Source: Rhodanobacteraceae bacterium (lineage in GTDB: Bacteria; Pseudomonadota; Gammaproteobacteria; Xanthomonadales; SZUA-5). Taken from it: a DNA stretch of 64,000 nt. A program made the translations under genes and the position numbers. The notes under the pieces are model-generated. The model searched no databases. It saw only the letters and a list, made by a program, of their open reading frames with translations, and was not told where the DNA came from. Of the stretch, positions 7,657 through 15,826 are shown in pieces. Location of the stretch: NCBI GenBank assembly GCA_024234055.1, contig JACKOW010000003.1:124001-188000 (forward strand). Reading direction: 5' to 3'. The first letter of the stretch is position 1, and every line of letters starts with the position of its first letter.

Positions 7657-10031
7657 TGCGCTGGCTGCGTCGCGCCCTGATCTTCGTACCGGCGCTGCTG
7701 GTGTTGGCGCTGGTCAGCGGCTGGCTGGTGCTGCGCGCGAGTCTGCCGCAACTGGAGGGCACGCTGGCGGTTTCCGGCATCCACGCAGCCGTGAGCATCG
7801 AGCGCGACTCGCTCGGCACCGTCACTCTGCGCGGAGGCGATCGGCTCGATGTCGCCTTTGCACTCGGCTATGTGCACGGACAGGAGCGCTTCTTCGAGAT
7901 GGATCTGTTGCGCCGTCGGGCGGCAGGCGAACTCTCGGAGCTGATCGGGACCCCGACTCTGGCAGCAGACCGCAGCGCGCGTCTGCACCGTTTCCGCCAT
8001 CGCGCAGCGGGCTTCCTGCTGGCCTTGCCGATGGCGCATCGCCGGCAATTGCAGGCCTACACCGCCGGCGTCAATGCCGGCATGGAGGCGCTGGCAGCAC
8101 GCCCCTTCCCCTATCTGCTGCTGGGTCAGGCGCCCAAGCCCTGGACCGAAGAGGATTCCCTGCTGGCGCCGCTGGCCATGTATTTCGATCTGCAAAACTC
8201 GATGAACACGCGGGAGTTGAAGTTGACGCAGATGCGGGCGGCGCTCCCGGCTGCCACCTTCGCCTTTCTGACCGCTCCCGGCACCGAATGGGACGCCCCG
8301 CTGCAAGGTGCTGCTCTGCCGGATCCGCCGTTCCCGGCCATGCAGGAACTGGATCTGCGCAACACCGAGATCGCCGCCCCGGGCGTGGACACACCGCCCA
8401 GCAGCGAAGGCATCGGCAGCAACAACTTCGCCGTCGCAGGCAACCTGTCGCCGCACGGTGGAGCCATTCTCGCCAATGACATGCATCTGGGCCTGCGGGT
8501 GCCCAACATCTGGTTCCGGGTCGAGCTGCGCTATCCCGATGCGCAGGGCGAACAGCGCGTCATCACCGGCCTGAGCCTGCCGGGCACGCCTTTTGTGGTG
8601 GTGGGCAGCAATCGCCACGTGGCCTGGGGCTTCACCAACAGCTATGGCGACTGGCTCGATTTCTTCGAACTGGGTGTGGATCCGCAGAACCCCGACCGCT
8701 ACGCCGGCGTAGATGGTTGGGAAAACCTGAACTCGGTTGCAGAGACCATCCACGTGCGCGGCGCCGCCGACGAACACCTGACCGTGCGCGAATCCAGTCT
8801 CGGGCCGATCGTCGCCGAATCCCCGGAGGGCAAACCGCTGGCGCTGTCCTGGACCGCGCACCATGCTGAAGCCGTCAACGCCAGCCTGGCCGATATGGAG
8901 GGCGCCGAAACACTGGAGCAAGCCCTGGAAATCGCCCACCACGCCGGCATTCCGGCCCAGAACGCGCTGATGGCCAGCAGTGATGGGCGCATCGCCTGGA
9001 CCATCATGGGCCGCATCCCCAAACGCGGCGCAGGCAGCGATCCGCGGTTTCCGCTGGATCCGACCGTGGCCGGGAACCGCTGGCAGGGTTGGTATGACAG
9101 TGCCGAGATTCCCGCCGTGGTGAATCCGGACTCCGGGCGCCTGTGGACGGCCAATGCTCGAGTTGTCGACGGCGATGAAGTGGCCATGATCGGCGATGGC
9201 GGCTACACCATCGGTGCCCGGGCGCGGCAGATTCGCGACGATCTGATGGCCAGACGGACGCTGTCGGAAGCCGAGTTGCTGAAGATTCAACTCGATGATC
9301 AGGCGGTGTTTCTGACCCGCTGGCAGGAACTGCTGATCAAGACGCTGGAACCGGCCGGAGAACCGCGCCTGATTGCGCTGCGTGAGGCTCTGTCCGACTG
9401 GAACGGACGCGCCAGCGCCGACAGCAAGGCCTACCGCCTGGTGCGGGATTTCCGGCTACGGGTGCATCGACGCTTTCTGCAGCTGTTCGAAGCTCCACTG
9501 CTGGCGAAATACCCGGACTGGACATGGCCCTCCCTGCCGCAGATCGAGGGCGTGGTCTGGAAAACCATCCAGGAACGCCCCGCGCATCTGCTGCCGAAGA
9601 ACTTCGCCAGCTGGGATGGCTGGCTGCTGGCAGCGGCCGGCGACACCCTGGACCGGCTCGATGCCAGCAAGACGCCACTGGATCAGGCCACCTGGGGACA
9701 GCTCAACACCACCGCCATCCGCCACCCGCTGAGCGCCGCGCTGCCGCTGATCGGCAAGCTTCTCGACATGCCGGCGCAGGCACTCGATGGCGATCAGTAC
9801 ATGCCGCGCGTGCAAGGTCCGCGCTTCGGTGCCAGCGAAAGGATGGTCGTGGCACCCGGTCACGAATACCGCGGCTACCTGCACATGCCCGGCGGCCAGA
9901 GCGGCCACCCACTGTCGCCCTACTACGGCGCGGGTCACGCCGACTGGGCCGCAGGCAAGCCGACGCCTTTCCTCCCGGGAACGGCCGAACACACGCTGAC
10001 GCTGGTGCCGCGATCAGATCGCGCTCCTTGA
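7656..10031 (+). CDS. penicillin acylase family protein (Ntn hydrolase)
   Basis: This belongs to the penicillin/cephalosporin/acyl-homoserine-lactone acylase family, exported and self-processed into two chains. Residues 8-27 are a signal or anchor segment, and the alpha-chain region contains VAFALGYVHGQERFFEMDLLRR. The beta-chain nucleophile is predicted at S255 in GIGSNNFAVAG. The length of 791 residues is typical. The family includes beta-lactam and quorum-signal acylases, and the substrate cannot be read here. The one-base overlap with the upstream prolyl oligopeptidase suggests a two-gene operon of exported amide hydrolases. Confidence 0.93.
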   Translation: MRWLRRALIFVPALLVLALVSGWLVLRASLPQLEGTLAVSGIHAAVSIERDSLGTVTLRGGDRLDVAFALGYVHGQERFFEMDLLRRRAAGELSELIGTPTLAADRSARLHRFRHRAAGFLLALPMAHRRQLQAYTAGVNAGMEALAARPFPYLLLGQAPKPWTEEDSLLAPLAMYFDLQNSMNTRELKLTQMRAALPAATFAFLTAPGTEWDAPLQGAALPDPPFPAMQELDLRNTEIAAPGVDTPPSSEGIGSNNFAVAGNLSPHGGAILANDMHLGLRVPNIWFRVELRYPDAQGEQRVITGLSLPGTPFVVVGSNRHVAWGFTNSYGDWLDFFELGVDPQNPDRYAGVDGWENLNSVAETIHVRGAADEHLTVRESSLGPIVAESPEGKPLALSWTAHHAEAVNASLADMEGAETLEQALEIAHHAGIPAQNALMASSDGRIAWTIMGRIPKRGAGSDPRFPLDPTVAGNRWQGWYDSAEIPAVVNPDSGRLWTANARVVDGDEVAMIGDGGYTIGARARQIRDDLMARRTLSEAELLKIQLDDQAVFLTRWQELLIKTLEPAGEPRLIALREALSDWNGRASADSKAYRLVRDFRLRVHRRFLQLFEAPLLAKYPDWTWPSLPQIEGVVWKTIQERPAHLLPKNFASWDGWLLAAAGDTLDRLDASKTPLDQATWGQLNTTAIRHPLSAALPLIGKLLDMPAQALDGDQYMPRVQGPRFGASERMVVAPGHEYRGYLHMPGGQSGHPLSPYYGAGHADWAAGKPTPFLPGTAEHTLTLVPRSDRAP

Positions 10032-10038
10032 ACCACCC

Positions 10039-10168
10039 GTAGGTCACGTTGCGCCGCAGGCGCTACGTGATCCGGCGACGCGCCGAACCCGGAGCTGATG
10101 ACCGCGCCGCCATCGCCGGCCTGGCGCTTCACATTGTCACGTAGCCCCTGCGGGGCAACGTGACCTAC
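10039..10168. repeat. 32-bp inverted repeat element, GTAGGTCACGTTGC family
   Basis: Positions 10039-10070 (starting GTAGGTCACGTTGC) and 10137-10168 are inverted repeats of 32 bp with two mismatches, enclosing 66 bp. Each arm also contains a smaller palindrome (GCCGCAGGC or CCCCGCAGGGG type). Related copies lie at 18480-18544 and 51283-51363. It sits between the convergent acylase gene and lolA and could act as a bidirectional terminator, which is inference. Confidence 0.85.
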
Positions 10169-10191
10169 GAGCGTTCCGTGCATGGGTGAAG

Positions 10192-10219
10192 AAGCGTCCA
10201 GACAAGTCTGGACCCACAA
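10192..10219. repeat. half copy of the GTCCAGAC/GTCTGGAC repeat
   Basis: GCGTCCAGACAAGTCTGGAC followed by CCACAA is the right arm of the foldback seen complete at 4911-4983. It lies 36 bases beyond the lolA stop. Confidence 0.8.
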
Positions 10220-10255
10220 CAGCCACGCCGCCTGCGCCTACGCCGCTCCGCCTGA

Positions 10256-10915
10256 TCAATCCGCGATCGGTCGCACCTGCGCACCCGGCTTGATGTCGCC
10301 CACCACATCGACGCCCGGCGGCGGATCGAACACGAAGGTCGCCGGCGGCAAGGTGGAATTGCGCTTCCAGTCGGCAAACACGATCTCGGTGCGCTGACCG
10401 ACGATGTCCACCATCACCATGCGCACCAGCTCGTTCTGGCGCAGGCCGAGATCCACGTAAGCAAACTCGGCGTCCTTGGACTTGGGCGTGAGCCGCAGCC
10501 ACTGGGCATCGGCCACCGCCGGGCGCTCTTCGGTGTCGAACTGCAGGTCCAGCGAGGGCAGATCCAGCAGCACCGCCAGCGGACTCTGCTGCTCGTCGAA
10601 GGACTGCGGGCGCACGCTGACCTGCTCCAGCTCTACATCGTAGATCCAGATATTGTCGCCATCGGCAATGATGCGCTGCTCTTCTGGCTTGAGATAATCC
10701 CAGCGAAAGCGATTCGGCCGCGCCAGGGCCAGCGTGCCCGAGGCCGAATCCAGGGCGTTGTCGCTGTCGTCATAGACCTGCTGCACGAAGCGCGCCGTCA
10801 GATTGTTGATGTTCTCGCCAAAGCGGTCGAGCTCGGCGCGAGCGGGCCCTGGCGTCGCCGCCCACGCAGGAGCAGCCAGACTGCATAGCAGGGCCAACGG
10901 AATCAGAAGGCGCAT
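10256..10915 (-). CDS. lolA: outer membrane lipoprotein carrier LolA
   Basis: LolA is the periplasmic chaperone that takes lipoproteins from LolCDE and passes them to LolB. A signal peptide MRLLIPLALLCSLAAPAWA ends at an AWA-A cleavage site. The mature part has the family pattern: LTARFVQQVYDD, SGTLALARPNRFRWDY and QRIIADGDNIWIYD. The length of 219 residues is normal. I start at ATG 10915 rather than an upstream TTG. In many gammaproteobacteria lolA directly follows ftsK; here two other genes and a repeat separate them. Confidence 0.95.
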   Translation of the reverse strand: MRLLIPLALLCSLAAPAWAATPGPARAELDRFGENINNLTARFVQQVYDDSDNALDSASGTLALARPNRFRWDYLKPEEQRIIADGDNIWIYDVELEQVSVRPQSFDEQQSPLAVLLDLPSLDLQFDTEERPAVADAQWLRLTPKSKDAEFAYVDLGLRQNELVRMVMVDIVGQRTEIVFADWKRNSTLPPATFVFDPPPGVDVVGDIKPGAQVRPIAD

Positions 10916-11018
10916 CGGTACCAATCCATCGAAATAGCTGCCGCAAAGCTAACCCATGGCAGCCCAACGTAGCCTGTCGGGGGAATTCGCACGAAGGTTG
11001 CGGAATTGGCTTGCTAGC

Positions 11019-12647
11019 TCAATGACTGTCCCAGTTGAACATCACCCGGGAAAAGTCTGCTCCGGAAAGGTCCTCTGCGGGAATGAAGAAGTTGGCAACG
11101 CCGGCGTCTCCCCACATCAAATACTCATCCGAATCCAGTTGCAGCAGTAGTTGCAGATTCGTATCCGGCCCGCGCGGATCATCCTGGGCAAAATCCGGCC
11201 AGCCACCGACCTTGTGTCCATACCCGGCGGCCAGTGGCATGGCCTCAGCCACGGCGTATTCCGAAACGCCAAGCTCCTTGGCAAGACCCTCAGCCAGTTC
11301 GAAGGGATCGACGCCGACCCGCTGAGGAAAGCTCGCATCCGCCGGCGTGATGGCTTCTTCCGCCGCCGAGAACTTCATGCGCAGGACCAAGCCGGACCTC
11401 AGCGACATGGGCGCCGGCAGCTGCGCAGGCAGCTGCTCCAGTTCGGAGAATTTCTCTGGCCAGTACACAACCCGGAAATAGCTCTGCCGACTTTGCTGTG
11501 CCACACGATCCCCACGAAAATCGCCGAAATGTTGCAACTTCGGATCCTCGGCGACAAAGAATTGCAGCAGGCCAACGCGCGGATAGCCTTCCATGGCCGG
11601 CAGTTCCGCGAAATCGATCTGTGCCAACAGGGCCATCGGGCGTCCTGGGTAATCCGGATCAAGGGGAAGCTCCCTACCCTTGGGCAAATAGGGCCTGCCG
11701 CCGATCTTGCTGGACCAGGGTTCGTCGTCGGATGTCGGCGTCAATTCAATACGAGCGTAGCTTCGGACGGTGGATTGCAGCGCGGCATCAAATGGGGCAA
11801 ACGCTGCCCGGACTGTCGCGGCTTGTTCGGATGTCAGCTTGGGCACCGCCAAGCTGGCCGCAGGAACGTCGGTCCGATCAGGCCCCCGAAACATCCCCGA
11901 AAACAGCAACAAGATCCCGACAACCACAATCACCAGGAGCACCGGGAGGTAGTTGGTCCTCGCCCGTACCTCGCGTGCGGCGGCTGGCAGCATGAAGGCC
12001 GCCACGGCCTCCGGATCAGTCTCGATTCGAAAGCGCAATCCAAGCAGCTGTGAACGACAGGCTCCATCGAGCGCTTCCAAGCGCTGCAGCGCATCCGGTC
12101 CGGACAAGCGCATGATGGATGCCCCACCCTTCTCATGGACCGTTTGCGTCAGTTGAAACGCGTCATATGGCTCAAGGCCGCACACCGACTTGAGCAACCG
12201 AACCACGGCGTCTGCTGGCGTGTAGTTGTCGTTCAAGGCTTCGATCAACACTTCCTCATCGCCGAAAGAAGCGGGGTCCGGCGGTGAGGGTCGTGGCGAG
12301 CCGTGCGTGATCAGATCGACAAGGGCCGGCGCTGACACGTCATGCCTTGCGAATGCGCCGGTGAGCACTTCAGGTGCCCCACGGAAGATCACCGTCAGCA
12401 AGAAGCGAGCATCATTGGCCTCGGCGCGGGGGCGGCTGTTCAGCACATCCATCACCACGGCCTCAATGCCCGGGGACAGGAGATCCGGGTTCTTCAACTC
12501 GGCCAGCAACGCTCCGGGCATCGGCCCGATCAGTTCGACGATCTCAGCTCGCTGGAGTAGCCGGGCGAGCATGAGTGCCACGCGATCCTCAGTTTCTGCG
12601 CGAAGCACGTCCACCAGCGTCTGATCATTGTCGGTTGGACTGGCCAT
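11019..12647 (-). CDS. ClpS-like domain / transmembrane / DUF1963 (YwqG) fusion protein
   Basis: A 542-residue protein with three parts. Residues 1-125 are helical and unassigned. Residues 130-212 look like the ClpS N-degron adaptor: ALNDNYTPADAVVRLLKSVCG followed by TQTVHEKGGA, with N139, D140 and H171 in the places of the ClpS Asn-Asp pair and His. The third acidic residue is N141 and the methionine position is A145. A transmembrane helix spans about 233-250. Residues 270-540 are DUF1963/YwqG (KIGGRPYLPKG, LLAQIDFAELP, MWGDAGVANFFI, FSRVMFNWD). The function of DUF1963 is unknown. Topology and substrate are unresolved; the ClpS assignment rests on reading the motif by eye. Confidence 0.75.
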   Translation of the reverse strand: MASPTDNDQTLVDVLRAETEDRVALMLARLLQRAEIVELIGPMPGALLAELKNPDLLSPGIEAVVMDVLNSRPRAEANDARFLLTVIFRGAPEVLTGAFARHDVSAPALVDLITHGSPRPSPPDPASFGDEEVLIEALNDNYTPADAVVRLLKSVCGLEPYDAFQLTQTVHEKGGASIMRLSGPDALQRLEALDGACRSQLLGLRFRIETDPEAVAAFMLPAAAREVRARTNYLPVLLVIVVVGILLLFSGMFRGPDRTDVPAASLAVPKLTSEQAATVRAAFAPFDAALQSTVRSYARIELTPTSDDEPWSSKIGGRPYLPKGRELPLDPDYPGRPMALLAQIDFAELPAMEGYPRVGLLQFFVAEDPKLQHFGDFRGDRVAQQSRQSYFRVVYWPEKFSELEQLPAQLPAPMSLRSGLVLRMKFSAAEEAITPADASFPQRVGVDPFELAEGLAKELGVSEYAVAEAMPLAAGYGHKVGGWPDFAQDDPRGPDTNLQLLLQLDSDEYLMWGDAGVANFFIPAEDLSGADFSRVMFNWDSH

Positions 12648-12678
12648 GGTGCGCTCGTTAAAGAATGCTTCAGCCTAC

Positions 12679-12838
12679 CAGCCTGTCGGACTTGAAAGGG
12701 ATCGGCTGCAAATTCACCTGTGCGGTCCATATCTCGCTGGTTTCTTGGGCAATAGAGAAGCTATTGTCCTGCGAAATCGTCAATATCTGGCCTCGCACAG
12801 TCGAATTTTCGCTTCGATCTTTCAAGTTCGACAGGCTG
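12679..12838. repeat. 160-bp element with CAGCCTGTCGGACTTGA inverted ends
   Basis: CAGCCTGTCGGACTTGA at 12679-12695 is repeated in inverse orientation at 12822-12838 with one mismatch, and similarity continues inward (AAAG...GATCG). A third copy of the end motif is at about 63787. No frame inside looks coding. The element fills the gap between the ACT-domain gene and the ClpS-like fusion gene. Confidence 0.7.
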
Positions 12839-12848
12839 CAGCAGGAAG

Positions 12849-13268
12849 TCAGCAAATCTGCACAGATTGCTGCAGTTCTCTCAACACCATCAACGCCCGC
12901 TGCCCCTGATCGATCGGCACAAAGATATGGTCGTGCAGCGCGCCGGCGATGACGTTGCAGCTGATGCCGGCATCGCCCAGGGCGGTTGAAAAGGCGGCGG
13001 TGAGGCCGACGGCCGCCAGATCGGAATGTACTTGCAGGGTGATCCAGGCGGCCCGGAACAGGATCGGCAGTTGCAGACGAATGGCATCGGCTTCGGCGAG
13101 AACCACGGTGATGCCTTCGGGCTCCCGGATCAGGGCGATGATCTGTTCCAGCGGCACCGTGCCCAGATCGTCGACCTGGCAGTAGACGTAGCAACCCTCG
13201 TTGAGCGCCGCCTGCATCGATCGCAGCAACACGCCGAGATCGGAGATCCCGCCGCTCACGAGCGTCAA
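12849..13268 (-). CDS. ACT domain-containing protein
   Basis: A 139-residue protein opening MTLVSGGISDLGVLLRSMQ with the two-part ACT_7-like arrangement: VYCQVDDL, ITVVLAEADA, WITLQVHSDLAAVGLTAAFSTALGDAGISCNVIAG and HDHIFVP. Such ACT proteins are presumed amino-acid sensors, and the ligand is unknown. Its ATG overlaps the ftsK stop by four bases (ATGA), so it is probably translated from the ftsK message. Confidence 0.88.
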   Translation of the reverse strand: MTLVSGGISDLGVLLRSMQAALNEGCYVYCQVDDLGTVPLEQIIALIREPEGITVVLAEADAIRLQLPILFRAAWITLQVHSDLAAVGLTAAFSTALGDAGISCNVIAGALHDHIFVPIDQGQRALMVLRELQQSVQIC

Positions 13269-15568
13269 TCCTTGGGCGGTGGCGGTGCCAGCACGGTGCG
13301 ATTACCGTTGTGCTCGGGCGCGCTGACGATGCCGGCGGCTTCCATCACTTCGATCAGTCGCGCGGCGCGGTTGTAGCCGATCTTAAGCCGCCGCTGCACG
13401 CCGGAGATCGAGGCACGGCGGGTCTCGGTGACGATGCGCACCGCCATGTCGTAGAGATCGTCGGCCTCGCCATTGGCTTCTTCCGGCAAGCCGGTCTCGC
13501 CGACCACACGGCCGTCGCCCAGTTCCTGGGTGTCCTCCAGAATGCCTTCCAGATAATCGGCGGTGCCGTGGTTCTCGCGCAGGTACTTGACCACGCGATG
13601 CACTTCCTCGTCGGACACGAAGGCGCCATGCACGCGCTCGGTGGCGGCGGTGCCGGGCGGCAGATAGAGCATGTCGCCGTGCCCCAGCAGGGTTTCTGCG
13701 CCGGACTGGTCGAGAATGGTGCGCGAGTCGATCTTGCTCGACACCTGGAAGGCCACGCGGGTGGGAATATTGGCCTTGATCAGACCAGTGATCACATCCA
13801 CCGAAGGCCGCTGCGTGGCCAGGATCAGATGGATGCCGGAAGCACGGGCCTTCTGCGCCAGACGCGCGATCAGCTCTTCGACGTTCTTCTTGGCGACCAT
13901 CATCATGTCGGCGAATTCGTCGATGATCACGACGATGTGCGGCATGGTGTCGAGCGGATTCGGATGTTCGCCGGGGGCGGCCTTGGCCACATTGAACAGC
14001 GGATCGAGGATCGGCTGCCCGCTGTCCTTGGCCTCACGTACCTTGCGGTTGTAGCCGGCGAGGTTACGCACGCCGACGGCAGCCATCAGCTTGTAGCGGC
14101 GCTCCATCTCGGCCACGCACCAGCGCAGCGCGTTGGAGGCTTCCTTCATGTCGGTCACGACCGGCGCCAACAGGTGCGGGATACCCTCGTACACCGAGAG
14201 TTCCAGCATCTTCGGGTCGATCATGATCATGCGCACATCCTTGGCGCTGGCCTTGTACAGCAGCGACAGGATCATGGCGTTGATGGCCACCGACTTGCCC
14301 GAACCGGTGGTGCCGGCGACCAGCAGATGCGGCATCTTGGCGACATCCACGACGGTGGGTCGGCCACCGATATCCTTGCCCAGCGCCAGCGTCAGGACAC
14401 TGCTGGCCTTGTCGTACTCGCGTGAGCGCAGGATTTCCGACAGGAACACCATCTCGCGGTGCTGGTTGGGAATTTCCAGACCGACCACGGACTTGCCCGG
14501 AATCACGTCGACCACGCGCACGCTGACCACCGACAGCCCTCGGGCGATGTCCTTGTCCAGCGAGGAAATCTGGCTGCCGCGGATACCGGGCGCCGGTTCC
14601 AGCTCGAATCGGGTGATCACCGGGCCCGGGTAGACGCCGACCACGCGCGCCTCGATGCGGAAGTCCTTGAGCTTGAGTTCCACCTGTCGCGACAACGCTT
14701 CCAGCGCCTCTGGCGAATAGCCCTTGCCGGTCTGGCGGGCTTCATCGAGCAGGGCCAGCGGCGGCAGATCGCCGGAGGGAATGTTCTCGAACAGCGGCAT
14801 CTGCAGCTCACGCTCGGCGCGCTCGCTCTTTTCCATCACCGGGGCGACGGACTCGATCTTGACCGGTTCGCGCTTCTTGCGCTTGACCTTCTCTTCTTCG
14901 CGGACCACCTCGCGCTCGGCGCGGGCCTTGCGGCCAATTCGCCAGTCGGTAAATTGCTGGCGCCAGACGCCGATGCGTGCGATCAGGGCGATAGTGAACG
15001 CACCCACCCGATCCATCGCCCGAAACCAGGACACGCCGGTGGCAAAAGTCGACCCGATCAGGAACAACACCATCGAGAACACCGTGGTGCTGCCGCGTCC
15101 CAGGCTGCGCACCAGAAAATCGCCGGCAAAACTGCCGAGCACGCCGCCGGCGCCGCCGGGCAGGCCGTCCGCGCGCATCTGCGCGTGGCAGAGGATGGTG
15201 CCACCGATCAGCGCCACCACCAACCCGGCAATGCGCGTCAGCGGCACCAGTGGATTGGCGCCCCCCGGTCCATCGACCGGGTCACGCAGGAAGCGCCACG
15301 CATACCAGAGCAGCACCAGCGGCAACAGAAAGGCCATCCGACCAATCAGATACAGCAGCACATCGGCCAGCCAGGCACCAGCACGCCCGCCCCAGTTGTG
15401 GACCTCAAGACTGGAACCCGCATGCGACCAGGCCGCATCGTTGATGTCGAAACTGCTCAGTGAAACCAGCAGATAGGCAGCCAGCGGCACCAGGAGCACA
15501 AAGGCGCTCTCGCGGATGGCCCTTTGAAATCGGTCGCGCCAGCCCATCATGGCCACAGTCATCGCCAT
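13265..15568 (-). CDS. ftsK: DNA translocase FtsK
   Basis: FtsK is the septal ATP-driven DNA pump that clears chromosome dimers and activates XerCD at dif. The N-terminal membrane domain has about four to five helices within residues 20-200, followed by a short basic linker (about 210-255), so this is a short-linker form of 767 residues. The motor has Walker A GTTGSGKS at 419-426 and Walker B VVIIDEFADMM near 540. The C-terminal gamma winged helix (YDMAVRIVTETRRASISGVQRRLKIGYNRAARLIE) recognises polar KOPS sequences. The start is at ATG 15568; ATGs at 15562 and 15547 are possible. Confidence 0.96.
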   Translation of the reverse strand: MAMTVAMMGWRDRFQRAIRESAFVLLVPLAAYLLVSLSSFDINDAAWSHAGSSLEVHNWGGRAGAWLADVLLYLIGRMAFLLPLVLLWYAWRFLRDPVDGPGGANPLVPLTRIAGLVVALIGGTILCHAQMRADGLPGGAGGVLGSFAGDFLVRSLGRGSTTVFSMVLFLIGSTFATGVSWFRAMDRVGAFTIALIARIGVWRQQFTDWRIGRKARAEREVVREEEKVKRKKREPVKIESVAPVMEKSERAERELQMPLFENIPSGDLPPLALLDEARQTGKGYSPEALEALSRQVELKLKDFRIEARVVGVYPGPVITRFELEPAPGIRGSQISSLDKDIARGLSVVSVRVVDVIPGKSVVGLEIPNQHREMVFLSEILRSREYDKASSVLTLALGKDIGGRPTVVDVAKMPHLLVAGTTGSGKSVAINAMILSLLYKASAKDVRMIMIDPKMLELSVYEGIPHLLAPVVTDMKEASNALRWCVAEMERRYKLMAAVGVRNLAGYNRKVREAKDSGQPILDPLFNVAKAAPGEHPNPLDTMPHIVVIIDEFADMMMVAKKNVEELIARLAQKARASGIHLILATQRPSVDVITGLIKANIPTRVAFQVSSKIDSRTILDQSGAETLLGHGDMLYLPPGTAATERVHGAFVSDEEVHRVVKYLRENHGTADYLEGILEDTQELGDGRVVGETGLPEEANGEADDLYDMAVRIVTETRRASISGVQRRLKIGYNRAARLIEVMEAAGIVSAPEHNGNRTVLAPPPPKD

Positions 15569-15630
15569 TCGAATTCTTGATCCCTTACGCGAACTATCGC
15601 ACGCAAGGTATTCAGTCTATTCGAAAAGCA

Positions 15631-15754
15631 GGTAAAACGTAAAACGGAAAACTTCAATTGAGGCATTGGCAGCAGTGGCGATCTCGCGGACGAACCGTTC
15701 GAAAGAGCCTGGGACTGCCCGCCTTCATTGACGTTTTACATTTTACGTTTTACC
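15631..15754. repeat. AT-rich foldback, GGTAAAACGTAAAAC arms
   Basis: GGTAAAACGTAAAAC...TTCAATTG at the left is mirrored by CATTGACGTTTTACATTTTA and ACGTTTTACC at the right, about 27 of 30 positions matching. The same family occurs at 25880-25965. It lies upstream of ftsK and beyond the ald stop. The arms are markedly poorer in GC than the surroundings. Confidence 0.8.
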
Positions 15755-15789
15755 CGCCGCTGAACCCCCGAAATCAGGGACAGCGATCA

Positions 15790-15818
15790 GGCCCGGGCGA
15801 CACCATGCCCCCCGGGCC
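15790..15818 (-). terminator. candidate hairpin terminator of ald
   Basis: GGCCCGGG at 15790-15797 pairs with CCCGGGCC at 15811-15818 around a 13-base loop, nine bases beyond the ald stop codon. No T-run follows, so it is a strong hairpin but not a canonical intrinsic terminator. Confidence 0.4.
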
Positions 15819-15826
15819 CCAACGCC

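Noticed and set aside
7656..10031. Acyl-homoserine-lactone acylase (PvdQ/QuiP) as a firm name
   Set aside because: The family includes beta-lactam, cephalosporin and lipopeptide acylases, and substrate pocket residues cannot be judged by eye.
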